Assembly: GCF_000701345.1 (NCBI RefSeq)
Contig: NZ_JNIJ01000019.1
Location: 62,001-126,000 of the forward strand
Length of the DNA: 64,000 nucleotides
Direction: 5' to 3'
From: Bradyrhizobium sp. URHD0069
GTDB lineage: Bacteria > Pseudomonadota > Alphaproteobacteria > Rhizobiales > Xanthobacteraceae
In this document: positions 54,823 to 63,955 of the stretch, piece by piece
Layout of the letters: the number at the start of each line of letters is the position of its first letter
Position numbering within the stretch: position 1 is the stretch's first letter
Made by a program: the position numbers and the translations under genes
Notes under the pieces: generated by a model
Database searches by the model: none
What the model was told of the DNA's origin: nothing
Seen by the model: the letters and a program-made list of their open reading frames with translations, nothing else

Positions 54823-56670
54823 TCAATACACCCGCGCTTTCGGCGGGATGTACTGCACGTCGTTGGTCATGGTGTAGTTGTGGACCGGGCGATAATCGAT
54901 GGACGTATTGCCGCGATCGTCGATCCACGCCAGCGTGTGCTTCATCCAGTTCTTGTCGTCGCGGTCGGGGAAATCCTCGCGGGCATGCGCGCCGCGGCTT
55001 TCCGAGCGATTGGCCGCCGAGTCCATCGTCACCACCGCCTGCACGATCAGATTGTCGAACTCCAGCGTCTCGACCAGATCGGAATTCCAGATCAGCGAGC
55101 GGTCGGTCACCGAGATGTCGGCGATGCCGCCATGCACCTTGTGAATAAGGTTGTGGCCTTCGTTCAGCACCTCGCCGGTGCGGAACACCGAGCAATTGTT
55201 CTGCATCACACGCTGCATGCTCTCGCGCAGCTTCGCGGTCGGCGTGCCGCCGGAGGCATGGCGGTAGCGATCGAGCCGCCCGAGCGCCTTGTCGGCCGAA
55301 TCCGCCGGCAATTCCGGCTGCTTGCCGTTTGGCGTCAGTTTTTCGGCACAGCGCAACGCCGCGGCGCGGCCGAACACCACGAGATCGATCAGCGAATTCG
55401 AGCCGAGACGGTTGGCGCCATGTACAGAGACGCAGGCGGCTTCGCCGAGCGCCATCAGCCCAGGCACTACCGCATTGTCGTCGCCATCCTTCTTGGTCAG
55501 CACTTCGCCATGATAATTGGTGGGAATGCCGCCCATATTGTAGTGCACCGTCGGGGTGATCGGGATCGGCTCACGCGTGACGTCGACATTGGCGAAGATC
55601 TTCGCTGATTCGGAAATGCCCGGCAGGCGTTCCTGCAGCACCTTCGGATCGAGGTGATCGAGGTGCAGGTAGATGTGATCCTTTTTCTTGCCGACGCCGC
55701 GGCCCTCGCGGATTTCGATGGTCATCGCGCGCGACACCACGTCTCGTGACGCGAGGTCCTTGGCGGACGGCGCATAGCGCTCCATGAAGCGCTCGCCTTC
55801 GGAATTGACGAGATAGCCGCCTTCGCCGCGCGCGCCCTCGGTGACGAGGCATCCCGAACCGTAAATGCCTGTGGGGTGAAACTGGACAAACTCCATGTCC
55901 TGTAATGGCAGGGCCGCGCGCAACGCCATGGCGCCGCCGTCACCGGTGCAGGTATGCGCCGAGGTGCAGGAGGCGTAGGCGCGGCCATAGCCGCCGGTCG
56001 CGAGGATCGTGGTCTGCGCGCGGAAGCGATGCAGCGTGCCGTCGTCGAGCTTCAGCGCGATCACGCCGCGGCAGACGCCCTGGTCGTCCATGATCAGGTC
56101 GATGGCGAAAAACTCGATGTAGAATTCCGCGGAGCGACGCAACGCCTGGCCGTACATGGTATGCAGCATGGCATGGCCGGTGCGGTCGGCGGCGGCGCAG
56201 GTGCGCTGCGCCTGACCCTTGCCGTAGTCCAAGGTCATGCCGCCGAACGGCCGCTGATAGATCCTGCCGTCTTCGGTGCGCGAGAACGGCACGCCCCAAT
56301 GTTCGAGTTCGTAGACGGCTTCCGGCGCATTGCGCACCATATATTCGATGGCATCCTGATCGCCGAGCCAGTCCGACCCCTTGACGGTGTCGTACATATG
56401 CCAGCGCCAGTCGTCCTTGTGCATGTTGCCGAGCGCCGCCGAAATGCCGCCCTGCGCGGCTACCGTATGCGAGCGGGTCGGAAATACCTTGGTGATGCAG
56501 GCAGTGCGCAATCCGGCTTCGCTGCAGCCGACCACCGCGCGCAGGCCAGCGCCGCCGGCACCGACAACCACGACGTCATAGGTGTGGTCTTCAATCGGAT
56601 AGGCCTTTCCGTTGGCGGCAGGACCATCAGCGCCGCCGCTTGCGGCCTTGCCGTTGCCATTAGCGGCCAT
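54823..56670 (-). CDS. sdhA: Succinate dehydrogenase flavoprotein subunit
   Basis: The 615-residue product has a low-complexity N-terminal leader of about 27 residues (alanine/glycine), then [16 protein letters not shown] (FAD binding) and [13 protein letters not shown] with the covalently flavinylated His. [25 protein letters not shown] and the [17 protein letters not shown] region complete the catalytic domain. It oxidises succinate to fumarate in the TCA cycle. The gene sits between sdhD and sdhB. Confidence 0.98.
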   Translation of the reverse strand: MAANGNGKAASGGADGPAANGKAYPIEDHTYDVVVVGAGGAGLRAVVGCSEAGLRTACITKVFPTRSHTVAAQGGISAALGNMHKDDWRWHMYDTVKGSDWLGDQDAIEYMVRNAPEAVYELEHWGVPFSRTEDGRIYQRPFGGMTLDYGKGQAQRTCAAADRTGHAMLHTMYGQALRRSAEFYIEFFAIDLIMDDQGVCRGVIALKLDDGTLHRFRAQTTILATGGYGRAYASCTSAHTCTGDGGAMALRAALPLQDMEFVQFHPTGIYGSGCLVTEGARGEGGYLVNSEGERFMERYAPSAKDLASRDVVSRAMTIEIREGRGVGKKKDHIYLHLDHLDPKVLQERLPGISESAKIFANVDVTREPIPITPTVHYNMGGIPTNYHGEVLTKKDGDDNAVVPGLMALGEAACVSVHGANRLGSNSLIDLVVFGRAAALRCAEKLTPNGKQPELPADSADKALGRLDRYRHASGGTPTAKLRESMQRVMQNNCSVFRTGEVLNEGHNLIHKVHGGIADISVTDRSLIWNSDLVETLEFDNLIVQAVVTMDSAANRSESRGAHAREDFPDRDDKNWMKHTLAWIDDRGNTSIDYRPVHNYTMTNDVQYIPPKARVY

Positions 56671-56673
56671 GCA

Positions 56674-57093
56674 CTACACTCCAGATGACAATTTTAGAAT
56701 GGCGTAGATCGAGGCCAGCGCCACCGCGGCCGAAAAGAAGTTGTTGGCCATAATGGTAGCGAGCTTCAGTTTTTCGTTGTGCACGTAATCCTCGATCACC
56801 ACCTGCATGCCGATCTTCATGTGCCAGGCGCTGGCGATGACGAACAACAGCATGATGATCGCGATCGGCCACGAGCCGAGAATCTGGGCCGCGCCGGCCT
56901 GGTTGCGGCCGAGCAGCATCATCACCACCACGATGACGGGCACGATCAAAACTGTAAGTGCCACTGCGGTGACGCGCTGGCGCCAGAAGTCCGAAGTGCC
57001 GGAATGCGAGGCGCCGAGATGGCGGACACGGCCGAGCGGCGTGCGCATGGAAGATGCCGGGCGCGGCGAGCCGTGTGATTCGCGGACGCTCAT
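56674..57093 (-). CDS. sdhD: Succinate dehydrogenase membrane anchor subunit
   Basis: The 139-residue product has a polar N-terminus with TPLGRVRHLGASHSGTSDFWRQRVTAVAL, typical of alphaproteobacterial SdhD, and three membrane helices. The haem-ligand His is probably in SAWHMKIGMQVVIEDYVH. The ATG at 57093 overlaps the sdhC stop by four bases, and the stop lies 3 bases before the sdhA start. Confidence 0.93.
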   Translation of the reverse strand: MSVRESHGSPRPASSMRTPLGRVRHLGASHSGTSDFWRQRVTAVALTVLIVPVIVVVMMLLGRNQAGAAQILGSWPIAIIMLLFVIASAWHMKIGMQVVIEDYVHNEKLKLATIMANNFFSAAVALASIYAILKLSSGV

Positions 57094-57488
57094 CGTCCGC
57101 CTCCGATCGCGTAAGCGGCGATCCACAGCAGCACGGTGAGGGAAATACCGCCGATCAGCGCGCCCCAGGTCAGTGCTTCACGTTCGTTCGCCTTGAAGCC
57201 GTAGCCGAGGTCCCAGACGAAGTGCCTGATGCCGCTGAGCAGATGATGCAGCAGCGCCCAAGTATAGCCGAATACGATCAGGCGGCCGATGAAGCTGGTG
57301 GTAAAGGCCTGCACGTTGGCATAGGCGGCGGGCCCCGATGCGGCTGCGATCAGCCACCACGCCAGCAGCAGGGTACCGAAATACAGCGCGACGCCGGTGG
57401 CGCGATGGACGATGGACAGCGCCATCGTCAGGGTCCAGCGATAGGTCTGCAGATGTGGCGAAAGCGGGCGTTCGATCCTGGCGGTCAT
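57090..57488 (-). CDS. sdhC: Succinate dehydrogenase cytochrome b556 subunit
   Basis: The 132-residue product begins MTARIERPLSPHLQTYRW and has SIVHRATGVALYFGTLLLAWW (quinone/haem region with S-x2-HR-x-TG), then HHLLSGIRHFVWDLGYG with the haem-ligand His. It has three membrane helices. The ATG at 57488 is the family start; the frame extends upstream without support. It is the first gene of sdhCDAB, so the promoter lies in 57489-57740. Confidence 0.95.
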   Translation of the reverse strand: MTARIERPLSPHLQTYRWTLTMALSIVHRATGVALYFGTLLLAWWLIAAASGPAAYANVQAFTTSFIGRLIVFGYTWALLHHLLSGIRHFVWDLGYGFKANEREALTWGALIGGISLTVLLWIAAYAIGGGR

Positions 57489-57740
57489 CGGCGGCTTTAA
57501 AAGGTTGCGGGGCCCGCGCTCGGGTCCATCGGGGATCGCAGTAAACAAAACCTATTTACGAACTCGAAACAGTCCGCGCAACGGCCAAAATCACCAATTG
57601 CGAACGATGGTTCATAACTATGGATGAGCCTTGCAATCGTGGGCATTGACAAGGTCCGCGGTCGCTGATGGCTGGTATACCTGAAGCACGATTCATGAAC
57701 GCGCGCGTGTTCGCCGCGCGGCCCATAACCAGGCGGAACC

Positions 57741-58592
57741 ATGGTTGCAGGATTGAGCGCCTCCGAGCTTCTCGAATTAGCGCTGCTGCTGGTGGCGGTG
57801 GGCGTATTGTCGGGATTTCTTGCCGGCATATTCGGCATCGGCGGCGGTGCGATCCTGGTGCCGGTGTTTTATGAATGCTTTCGGCTGGCCGGCGTGCCGC
57901 TGGAGGTGCGGATGCCGCTGTGTATCGGCACGTCGCTCGCCATCATCATTCCGACCTCGGTCCGCGCCTATCGCGCCCATTACGCCCGCGGCGCGGTGGA
58001 TATGGAGATTCTCAGAGCCTGGTGGCTGCCGGTGCTGATCGGCGTGATCGCCGGCAGCGTTACTGCGCGCTACGCGCCGGAGCGGCTGTTCAAGGTCGTG
58101 TTCGTGGGTGTGGCATGGTCGGCCGCCGCACGGCTGCTGCTGGCGCGCGCGACCTGGAAGTTCGGCGAGGACCTGCCACGGGGGCCGCTGATGAACGCTT
58201 ACGGTTTCTTCGTCGGGCTTCTGTCCACTCTGATGGGCATCGGCGGCGGATTGTTCTCGAACCTGCTGATGACCTTCTATGGCCGGCCGATACATCAGGC
58301 GGTGGCGACCTCCTCGGCCTTGGCGGTGCTGATCTCGATTCCCGGCGCGCTGGGATACGTCTATGCCGGCTGGCCGGCGGCGGCGCGTTACCCCGACATT
58401 GCCGCGCTGCAATTGCCGTTTGCGATCGGTTATGTCTCGCTGATCGGCGCCGTGCTCGTCATGCCGACCAGCCTTTTGACCGCGCCGCTCGGCGTGAGGG
58501 CGGCGCATGCGATGTCGAAACGCACGCTGGAAGTCGCGTTCGGCAGCTATCTCTTCATCGTCGGCGGCCGGTTTGTGATCAGTCTGCTGTAG
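57741..58592 (+). CDS. TauE/SafE family sulfite exporter-like permease
   Basis: The 283-residue product has eight membrane helices in two related halves. Each half carries the signature glycine loop: GFLAGIFGIGGGAILVPV near residue 25 and LLSTLMGIGGGLFSNLL near residue 165. The family moves sulfur-containing or organic anions; the substrate here is unknown. Divergent from sdhC, sharing a 252-base region. Confidence 0.9.
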   Translation: MVAGLSASELLELALLLVAVGVLSGFLAGIFGIGGGAILVPVFYECFRLAGVPLEVRMPLCIGTSLAIIIPTSVRAYRAHYARGAVDMEILRAWWLPVLIGVIAGSVTARYAPERLFKVVFVGVAWSAAARLLLARATWKFGEDLPRGPLMNAYGFFVGLLSTLMGIGGGLFSNLLMTFYGRPIHQAVATSSALAVLISIPGALGYVYAGWPAAARYPDIAALQLPFAIGYVSLIGAVLVMPTSLLTAPLGVRAAHAMSKRTLEVAFGSYLFIVGGRFVISLL

Positions 58593-58628
58593 CGGAAGTA
58601 GCAATCGACGAACACGAGTTGCTGGTTT

Positions 58629-58745
58629 CGTCATTGCGAGGAGCAAAGCGACGAAGCAATCCAGTTTCCTTGATGCATTCTGGATTGCTTCGCGGAGCCC
58701 GTCATCGGGCGCGCATTCGCGCGACCCGTTGGCTCCGCAATCACG
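58629..58745. repeat. REP-like family A, copy 6 (full form)
   Basis: GTCATTGCGAGGAGCAAAGCGACGAAGCAATCCAG is followed by GGATTGCTTCGCGGAGCCCGTCATCGGGCGCGCATTCGCGCGACCCGTTGGCTCCGCAATCACGA. It contains all blocks seen separately in the other copies and lies between convergent genes. Confidence 0.8.
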
Positions 58746-58757
58746 ATCTGAAGCCGT

Positions 58758-60275
58758 TTATTTTTTCGCGTAAATGTCCGAATAGGTATCGCGCAGAATA
58801 TTCTTCTGCACCTTGCCCATGGCGTTGCGCGGCAATTCGTCGACCACGATCACCCGTTTCGGCATCTTGAATTTCGCAAGCCGCCCGTCCAGCGCCGTCA
58901 GCACAGAGGTCTCGTCGACCTTGGCGTCCTTGTTGCAAACGATGACGGCGGTGACGCCCTCGCCGAAATCCGCATGCGGCACGCCGATCACGGCGGATTC
59001 GACCACGCCCGGCATGGCGTCGATCTCGCTCTCGATTTCCTTGGGGTAGACGTTGAAGCCTCCGGAGATCACGAGATCCTTGCCGCGGCCCAGAATGTGC
59101 ACGTAGCCGCTACCGTCGATCTTGCCGAGGTCGCCGGTGATGAAGAAGCCGTCGTCGCGGAATTCGGACCTGGTCTTTTCCGGCATCCGCCAATAGCCCT
59201 TGAAGACGTTCGGCCCCTTGACCTCGATCATCCCGATGGTTTCGCGTGGCAGTTCTTTGCCGGTTTCCGGATCGGTGACACGCACCGACACGCCGGGCAG
59301 AGCATGACCGACCGCGCCGGGGACGCGATCGCCGTCATACGGGTTCGAGGTGTTCATATTGGTTTCGGTCATGCCGTAGCGTTCGAGCACGGCATGGCCG
59401 GTACGCGCAGACCATTCGCGATGGGTGTCGGCAAGCAGCGGCGCCGAGCCGGAAACAAACAGGCGCATGTGTCGAGTGGATTGGCGAGTCAGCGCCGGGC
59501 TCTGCAAGAGCCGCGTGTAGAACGTCGGTACGCCCATCAGCACGGTTGAGCGCGCCATCGATTTGATGATCAGATCGGGATCGAATTTCGGCAGGAAGAT
59601 CATCGATGCCTGCGCGAACAGCGTGACGTTGCTTGCCACGAACAAACCGTGGGTGTGATAGATCGGCAGGGCGTGGATCAGCACGTCCTTGTTCGTGAAA
59701 CGCCAGTAGTCCACGAGGGTCCGCGAATTCGACGCGAGATTGTCGTGCGTCAGCATCGCGCCCTTGGAACGTCCTGTCGTGCCCGAGGTGTAGAGGATCG
59801 CGGCGAGATCATCGTCAGCGCGTACCACCGTTGCAAATTCCGCATGTGCCTTGGCGGCGGCATCGGTCAGCGACCCCTTGCCGTCGGCGCCCAACGTCTC
59901 GACCCTGGCGCCGACCTTCGCTGCAATGGCGCCGATGGCTGCGGCCCTGGACGGGTCGCACACCACCAGCGACGGTTCGGCGTCGGTGATGAAATATTCA
60001 AGTTCGTTGAGCGTATAGGCGGTGTTGAGCGGCAGATAGACCGCGCCGGCGCGCACCGCAGCAAGATAGAGCACCAGGCCCGGCACCGATTTTTCGGTTT
60101 GCGCGGCAACGCGGTCGCCGGGCTTGACGCCACGGTCAACCAGCACATTCGCCATCTGGCCGGCCTGGGAAACCAGTTCGCCATAGCTGATGCGCTGCCC
60201 GTCGATAGTCTCGATCGCCAGCCGGTTTGGATCGTAGAGGCCGTCGAACAGGCGGGAAAACAGATTGGCGTTCAT
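58758..60275 (-). CDS. matB: Malonyl-CoA synthetase
   Basis: The 505-residue acyl-CoA ligase has the AMP-binding ILYTSGTTGRSKGAML near residue 165, GMTETNMNTSNPYDGDR, FITGDLGKID and the C-terminal catalytic Lys in NAMGKVQKN. The overall sequence strongly recalls the characterised Rhodopseudomonas palustris MatB, including the malonate-specific HALPIYHTHGLFVASN region. It makes malonyl-CoA from malonate, CoA and ATP. The ATG at 60275 gives the MNANLF start; another ATG lies 24 bases upstream. No malonate transporter or decarboxylase is adjacent. Confidence 0.92.
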   Translation of the reverse strand: MNANLFSRLFDGLYDPNRLAIETIDGQRISYGELVSQAGQMANVLVDRGVKPGDRVAAQTEKSVPGLVLYLAAVRAGAVYLPLNTAYTLNELEYFITDAEPSLVVCDPSRAAAIGAIAAKVGARVETLGADGKGSLTDAAAKAHAEFATVVRADDDLAAILYTSGTTGRSKGAMLTHDNLASNSRTLVDYWRFTNKDVLIHALPIYHTHGLFVASNVTLFAQASMIFLPKFDPDLIIKSMARSTVLMGVPTFYTRLLQSPALTRQSTRHMRLFVSGSAPLLADTHREWSARTGHAVLERYGMTETNMNTSNPYDGDRVPGAVGHALPGVSVRVTDPETGKELPRETIGMIEVKGPNVFKGYWRMPEKTRSEFRDDGFFITGDLGKIDGSGYVHILGRGKDLVISGGFNVYPKEIESEIDAMPGVVESAVIGVPHADFGEGVTAVIVCNKDAKVDETSVLTALDGRLAKFKMPKRVIVVDELPRNAMGKVQKNILRDTYSDIYAKK

Positions 60276-60390
60276 GATGGTTTTCTCGGGCGCGTTCATG
60301 CATCATTCCGGGGCGGCTGCGTCCGATCGGCCGCATTTTATGGTGCTAGATAGCAAAGGCGCCCTTCACAAAGCAACGGAGACAGTTTGC

Positions 60391-61152
60391 ATGTCAAATA
60401 ACGGGAAACGCCTGGCCTGGGTGACTGGCGGCGGAAGCGGTATCGGCGAGGCCGGCGCGGAAGCGCTGGCGGCGGATGGCTGGACGGTGGTGGTTTCGGG
60501 ACGCCGAAAGGACGCGCTGGACGCGGTGGTGGCAAAGATTAGCAAAAACGGCGGCAAGGCCGAGGCGATCCCGCTCGATGTCAGCAAGCCCCCTGACGTG
60601 AACAAGGCGGCGGAGCAAATCCTCGCCAAACATGGCCGCATCGATCTTCTGGTCAACAGCGCCGGCATCAATGTGCCGAAACGCAGCTGGGCCGATATGG
60701 AGCTGGAAGGCTGGAACAAGCTGGTCGATATCAATCTCAACGGTGTCTTGTATTGCATGCGTGCGGTGCTGCCGGCGATGCGGGCGCAAAAGGACGGCTG
60801 CATCATCAACGTCTCGTCATGGGCGGGGCGGCACGTGTCGAAAATGCCGGGCCCGGCCTACACCACGACCAAGCATGCGGTGCTGGCGCTGACCCATTCG
60901 TTCAACATGGACGAGTGCGTCAACGGCTTGCGCGCGTGCTGCCTGTCGCCCGGCGAGGTCGCCACCCCGATCCTGAAACTGCGCCCGGTGGTGCCATCAG
61001 AGGAAGAGCAGGCGAGGATGCTGCAGTCCGAAGATCTCGGCCGCACCATCGCCTTCGTCGCCAGCATGCCGCCGCGGGTCTGCATGAACGAGATTCTGAT
61101 CAGCCCGACCTGGAACAGAGGCTTTGTTCAGACGCCGTCCAATCGGGATTAG
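60391..61152 (+). CDS. Short-chain dehydrogenase/reductase
   Basis: The 253-residue product has TGGGSGIGEAGA, NSAGINVP, NVSSWAG with catalytic Ser and PAYTTTKHAV with Tyr-x3-Lys. It is a cytoplasmic NAD(P)-dependent oxidoreductase. The ATG at 60391 follows GGAGA. It is divergent from matB across about 115 bases, which suggests, but does not prove, shared regulation. Substrate unknown. Confidence 0.9.
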   Translation: MSNNGKRLAWVTGGGSGIGEAGAEALAADGWTVVVSGRRKDALDAVVAKISKNGGKAEAIPLDVSKPPDVNKAAEQILAKHGRIDLLVNSAGINVPKRSWADMELEGWNKLVDINLNGVLYCMRAVLPAMRAQKDGCIINVSSWAGRHVSKMPGPAYTTTKHAVLALTHSFNMDECVNGLRACCLSPGEVATPILKLRPVVPSEEEQARMLQSEDLGRTIAFVASMPPRVCMNEILISPTWNRGFVQTPSNRD

Positions 61153-61253
61153 CGCCTCTTCGTGGTCGTCCCGCGATCGTGCGGCAGGCCGAGCGGCGGA
61201 TTGGCTCTGGCGTAATCCGCCGCTCCGGTTGGGACTGACATTTGCCGAACCGA

Positions 61254-62633
61254 CTAAGTTGTCCTTCCGCGGGGGATCGTGTCCACTCGGGCTGACGCCC
61301 GATTTCGTCTCCACACCCGAAACGCAATCTGCGGATCGAGCAGCGCCGTAGGCTGCCGCATCAGATTTGCTACTTCCAGAAACCTGCTGGCCAGCACAGC
61401 ATCATCCTGGGCGGCGCGATACAGTTTTGCGATGTACCAGTTGATGAAGCGCACCTGGGTCGTGCGCTTTCCCTCAACACGCGGGTGTTGAAGATCGCTA
61501 CCCACAGCAATTTGCCACGGAATATCGATGAGCCGGCTGGCTGCCCGAAAGAAGCGTCCGGCAATGTCCTGCGTGCCTTCCGCCAGGCACTCGCGCAAGG
61601 CCAGCGATTCCACGCAGGCAACGGTCATCCCCTGACCGTACACGGGATTGAAGCTGCACAAGGCATCGCCAAACACCAAAAAGCCCGCCGGAAAGCGGTG
61701 CAGCTCTTCGTAATGTCGGCGCAGGTTTGCAGTGAACTGGTAGGGCATCAGCGGGCACAATGGTTCCGCAACCCTGACAACGTCGAATATCTCGGGCTTT
61801 TGCAAGCTGCGCGCGAAGGCGACAAAACCGTTGTCGTCCGTCGGAGCCGGGTCGCCCAAGTAGCCCCCCAACGTCACGATCCAGCGGTCACCTTCCTGCG
61901 CCAGAATAGCGCCAAAGCGCCAATCCGGCGGGCAAGCTGCAATAATGGCGCCACGCATTCCGCGCAAATGTTCCGGCAGCCGGCGGTATTGCCGGGTCGC
62001 GTAGCCAAGGTTGATCTTGATCTGCTCCTCGCGAGGCTTGGGATAGCCCAACGCGCCTAGCCAAGCCGGGCTGGATGAGCCGCGCCCGCTGGCATCGACA
62101 ACCAGATCGGCGTTCATCATCTGCGTGCCGTCCGAGCCGCCTCGGGATTGAACACGAACACCCGACACGCGGCCCTGCGATCGATCGAACGCCGGCTCCA
62201 ATACATCACAGCGATCCTGTAATCGAACATTGGGGAGTTGCAGTACCCGGCGTCGCACACTGCCCTCCAGCATCGGGCGACTGATTGCGAGCCCGAGCAT
62301 TTTGCTGGGCGCGTTGCACAAATAGAAGCCGTGGTTGAACCAGAGAACTTGATCGACGACGTCACCGGTGGCAGCGCCCTGCGCAACCATTTCTTCGGTG
62401 AAGCCCGGAAACAACTGCTCGAGCACATCACGTCCCCGGGCAAGCAGGCCGTGCGTATGTCGTCCTTGAGGAACGCCTTTCCGCGGTTCATACGTGCCCG
62501 GGAGCACATCGCGTTCCACTACGATCACTTCGCGGTAGTGATCGGCCAGCGCGCGAGCCGCTAGCAGGCCGCCCATGCTGGCGCCAATGACGATTGCACG
62601 CTTGCTGGAATGCTCCTGTAATATGGTTTGCAT
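61254..62633 (-). CDS. FAD-dependent oxidoreductase (hydroxylase/halogenase-like)
   Basis: The 459-residue product has an N-terminal FAD-binding fold (AIVIGASMGGLLAARAL, then VVERDVLPG) and the second FAD motif VFGDALCSFNPVYGQGM (G-D-A-x5-P-x2-GQG), as in the p-hydroxybenzoate hydroxylase superfamily. The GASMGG loop departs slightly from G-x-G-x2-G. The halogenase W-x-W-x-I-P was not seen, so it is more likely a hydroxylase or a geranylgeranyl-reductase-like enzyme. Start ATG 62633. No biosynthetic partners are adjacent. Confidence 0.82.
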   Translation of the reverse strand: MQTILQEHSSKRAIVIGASMGGLLAARALADHYREVIVVERDVLPGTYEPRKGVPQGRHTHGLLARGRDVLEQLFPGFTEEMVAQGAATGDVVDQVLWFNHGFYLCNAPSKMLGLAISRPMLEGSVRRRVLQLPNVRLQDRCDVLEPAFDRSQGRVSGVRVQSRGGSDGTQMMNADLVVDASGRGSSSPAWLGALGYPKPREEQIKINLGYATRQYRRLPEHLRGMRGAIIAACPPDWRFGAILAQEGDRWIVTLGGYLGDPAPTDDNGFVAFARSLQKPEIFDVVRVAEPLCPLMPYQFTANLRRHYEELHRFPAGFLVFGDALCSFNPVYGQGMTVACVESLALRECLAEGTQDIAGRFFRAASRLIDIPWQIAVGSDLQHPRVEGKRTTQVRFINWYIAKLYRAAQDDAVLASRFLEVANLMRQPTALLDPQIAFRVWRRNRASARVDTIPRGRTT

Positions 62634-62947
62634 GGCTGCACCTCTGCGATGAGGTATCGGCTCATAAAAGAGTTTAGCACGATGGCGACCGGGCGGTTGT
62701 GAACTACTTCACACGCGAGCGATTTTCGCCGCACTGGGCCTCCGCGGGAGCCCACGCGAACGACAATAGGTTTCATGCGCTAATCGCCGCAGCTTGATGA
62801 TTGCTTTGGGTCAAACTGAGAAGAACTCAGTACGGGCATATGTTTTCCGCACGGGCATATGTTTTCCGCTTCGCCCTCGAATTCGGACATTGCTCGACGC
62901 AGTCGGCACCTCGCATGCGAACAGGAGACATCGACGAGATCACGTCG
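62634..62947. other. Intergenic region carrying repeat family E, copy 1 (62808-62925)
   Basis: From 62808 the sequence GGGTCAAACTGAGAAGAACTC continues through ACGGGCATATGTTTTCCGC (here present twice in tandem) and TTCGCCCTCGAATTCGGACATTGCTCGACGCAGTCGGCACC. It is matched at 63798. The rest of the gap (62634-62807) shows no gene and presumably holds the promoter of the FAD oxidoreductase. Confidence 0.75.
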
Positions 62948-63535
62948 CTACCATTGGCGCGGAGGCCCAGCGAAATGGTGGACCAATCGGTGCACGCCGG
63001 AAATGACCGCCCGCACTTTCAGCAAAAGGCGAATGAGCCAGTCCGGTACTCCCACATAGCGCGCTGTTTCAAATAATCCTTGGTCATGACGTTGCTGAAA
63101 GCTCACATTGGAAAAAAAGTCATGATCGCTATCACACCACTCCAATGTGCGCGCTTTCTCCTCCCTCAATGGCTTGCTGTGCGGTAACTTAGCGATGAAG
63201 TGTAGTTCTCGCCGAATACAAACCGCTTCGATCCTGATGCGCCTGTCTTCATCGTAGTGGATGCCCCATCGCTCCAGCCTTGCATGGGTCGCTTCATGGA
63301 CTATTGCGGAAGCAAGTTCTTCGAGCGTCGTTGTTTCAAGGAGAACAAAACGCTCATCGAGTACGCACGCCCGTAGCGAATCGTCGTACCATGCGTGATA
63401 GCCAGGGATTAAATCCACCCATATTCGCTCCAGGTTGTGGATGACGCGGGAATAGTGAAGCGTATCGTGGCGTTTGATGAGCTGGAGCGCGTCCTCGACG
63501 CGGCGCAAGCTGGACTCGCCTTCCGTGGTCCCCAC
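62948..63535 (-). CDS. HExxH-motif protein of unknown function (putative zinc metallopeptidase-like)
   Basis: The 195-residue product contains SAIVHEATHARLERWG near residue 80, an HEATH that fits the zinc HExxH motif, and an E in RRIRIEAVCIRRE about 25 residues later that could be the third ligand. The C-terminal part is helical and basic with VPDWLIRLLLKV. There is no signal peptide. The GTG at 63535 is the nearest usable start, but the same frame runs open upstream to about 63678. The gene lies between two direct copies of repeat family E, with no neighbour in the same direction. Confidence 0.6.
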   Translation of the reverse strand: MGTTEGESSLRRVEDALQLIKRHDTLHYSRVIHNLERIWVDLIPGYHAWYDDSLRACVLDERFVLLETTTLEELASAIVHEATHARLERWGIHYDEDRRIRIEAVCIRRELHFIAKLPHSKPLREEKARTLEWCDSDHDFFSNVSFQQRHDQGLFETARYVGVPDWLIRLLLKVRAVISGVHRLVHHFAGPPRQW

Positions 63536-63797
63536 CCAAAGCCCGTCAATCGTTCGACTCGTTGATAACCAGAAGCTCAGCCTATCGAAGGCGGCCAGCT
63601 TCCGATCCTGTTTTTTACGAAGGCTACACCGCGCAAATTCCGTTGCGTTCCAAGCGCCAATCCTTCGTCGCGGCTAAGGCCGTTCCCCGTTGACAACCTA
63701 TACGCGCACCCCTCTTTCGGGTTGCTTAGAAGCTTAATTCAAATCGTAATGATTATCGCTCCTTTGGTAACTGGCCGTGTAACTAAAGATCGCTATG
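63536..63797. other. Region upstream of the HExxH gene, partly open in its frame
   Basis: The minus-strand frame of the HExxH protein stays open from 63535 back to a TAG near 63677-63679, reading for example KLAAFDRLSFWLSTSRTIDG, which looks like protein. No ATG, GTG or TTG with a ribosome site is visible in it. Beyond 63680 the DNA is AT-richer and holds no gene. Confidence 0.45.
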
Positions 63798-63893
63798 GGG
63801 TCAAACTGAGAAGAACTCAGTACGGGCATATGATTTCCGCTTCGCCCTCGAACTCGGACATTGCTCGATGCAGTCGGCACTTCGCATTCGTGC
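63798..63893. repeat. Repeat family E, copy 2
   Basis: GGGTCAAACTGAGAAGAACTC, then one ACGGGCATATGATTTCCGC unit and TTCGCCCTCGAACTCGGACATTGCTCGATGCAGTCGGCAC, in direct orientation to the copy at 62808-62925. The two copies differ at a handful of bases and by the 19-base tandem unit. Confidence 0.8.
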
Positions 63894-63932
63894 CAACAAG
63901 AGACTCATCCACCGCAGTAAGCGGTATTGTTG

Positions 63933-63955
63933 CCGGCCTGACAGGTCAGGGCCGG
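63933..63955. repeat. Small hairpin at the window end
   Basis: CCGGCCTGAC and GTCAGGGCCGG pair around AG with one bulged base. No T-run follows. Bases 63894-64000 contain no gene that I can support. Confidence 0.45.

Noticed and set aside
57497..57838. Minus-strand frame between sdhC and the TauE-like gene
   Set aside because: It overlaps the start of the TauE-like gene, and the region is better explained as the divergent promoters.
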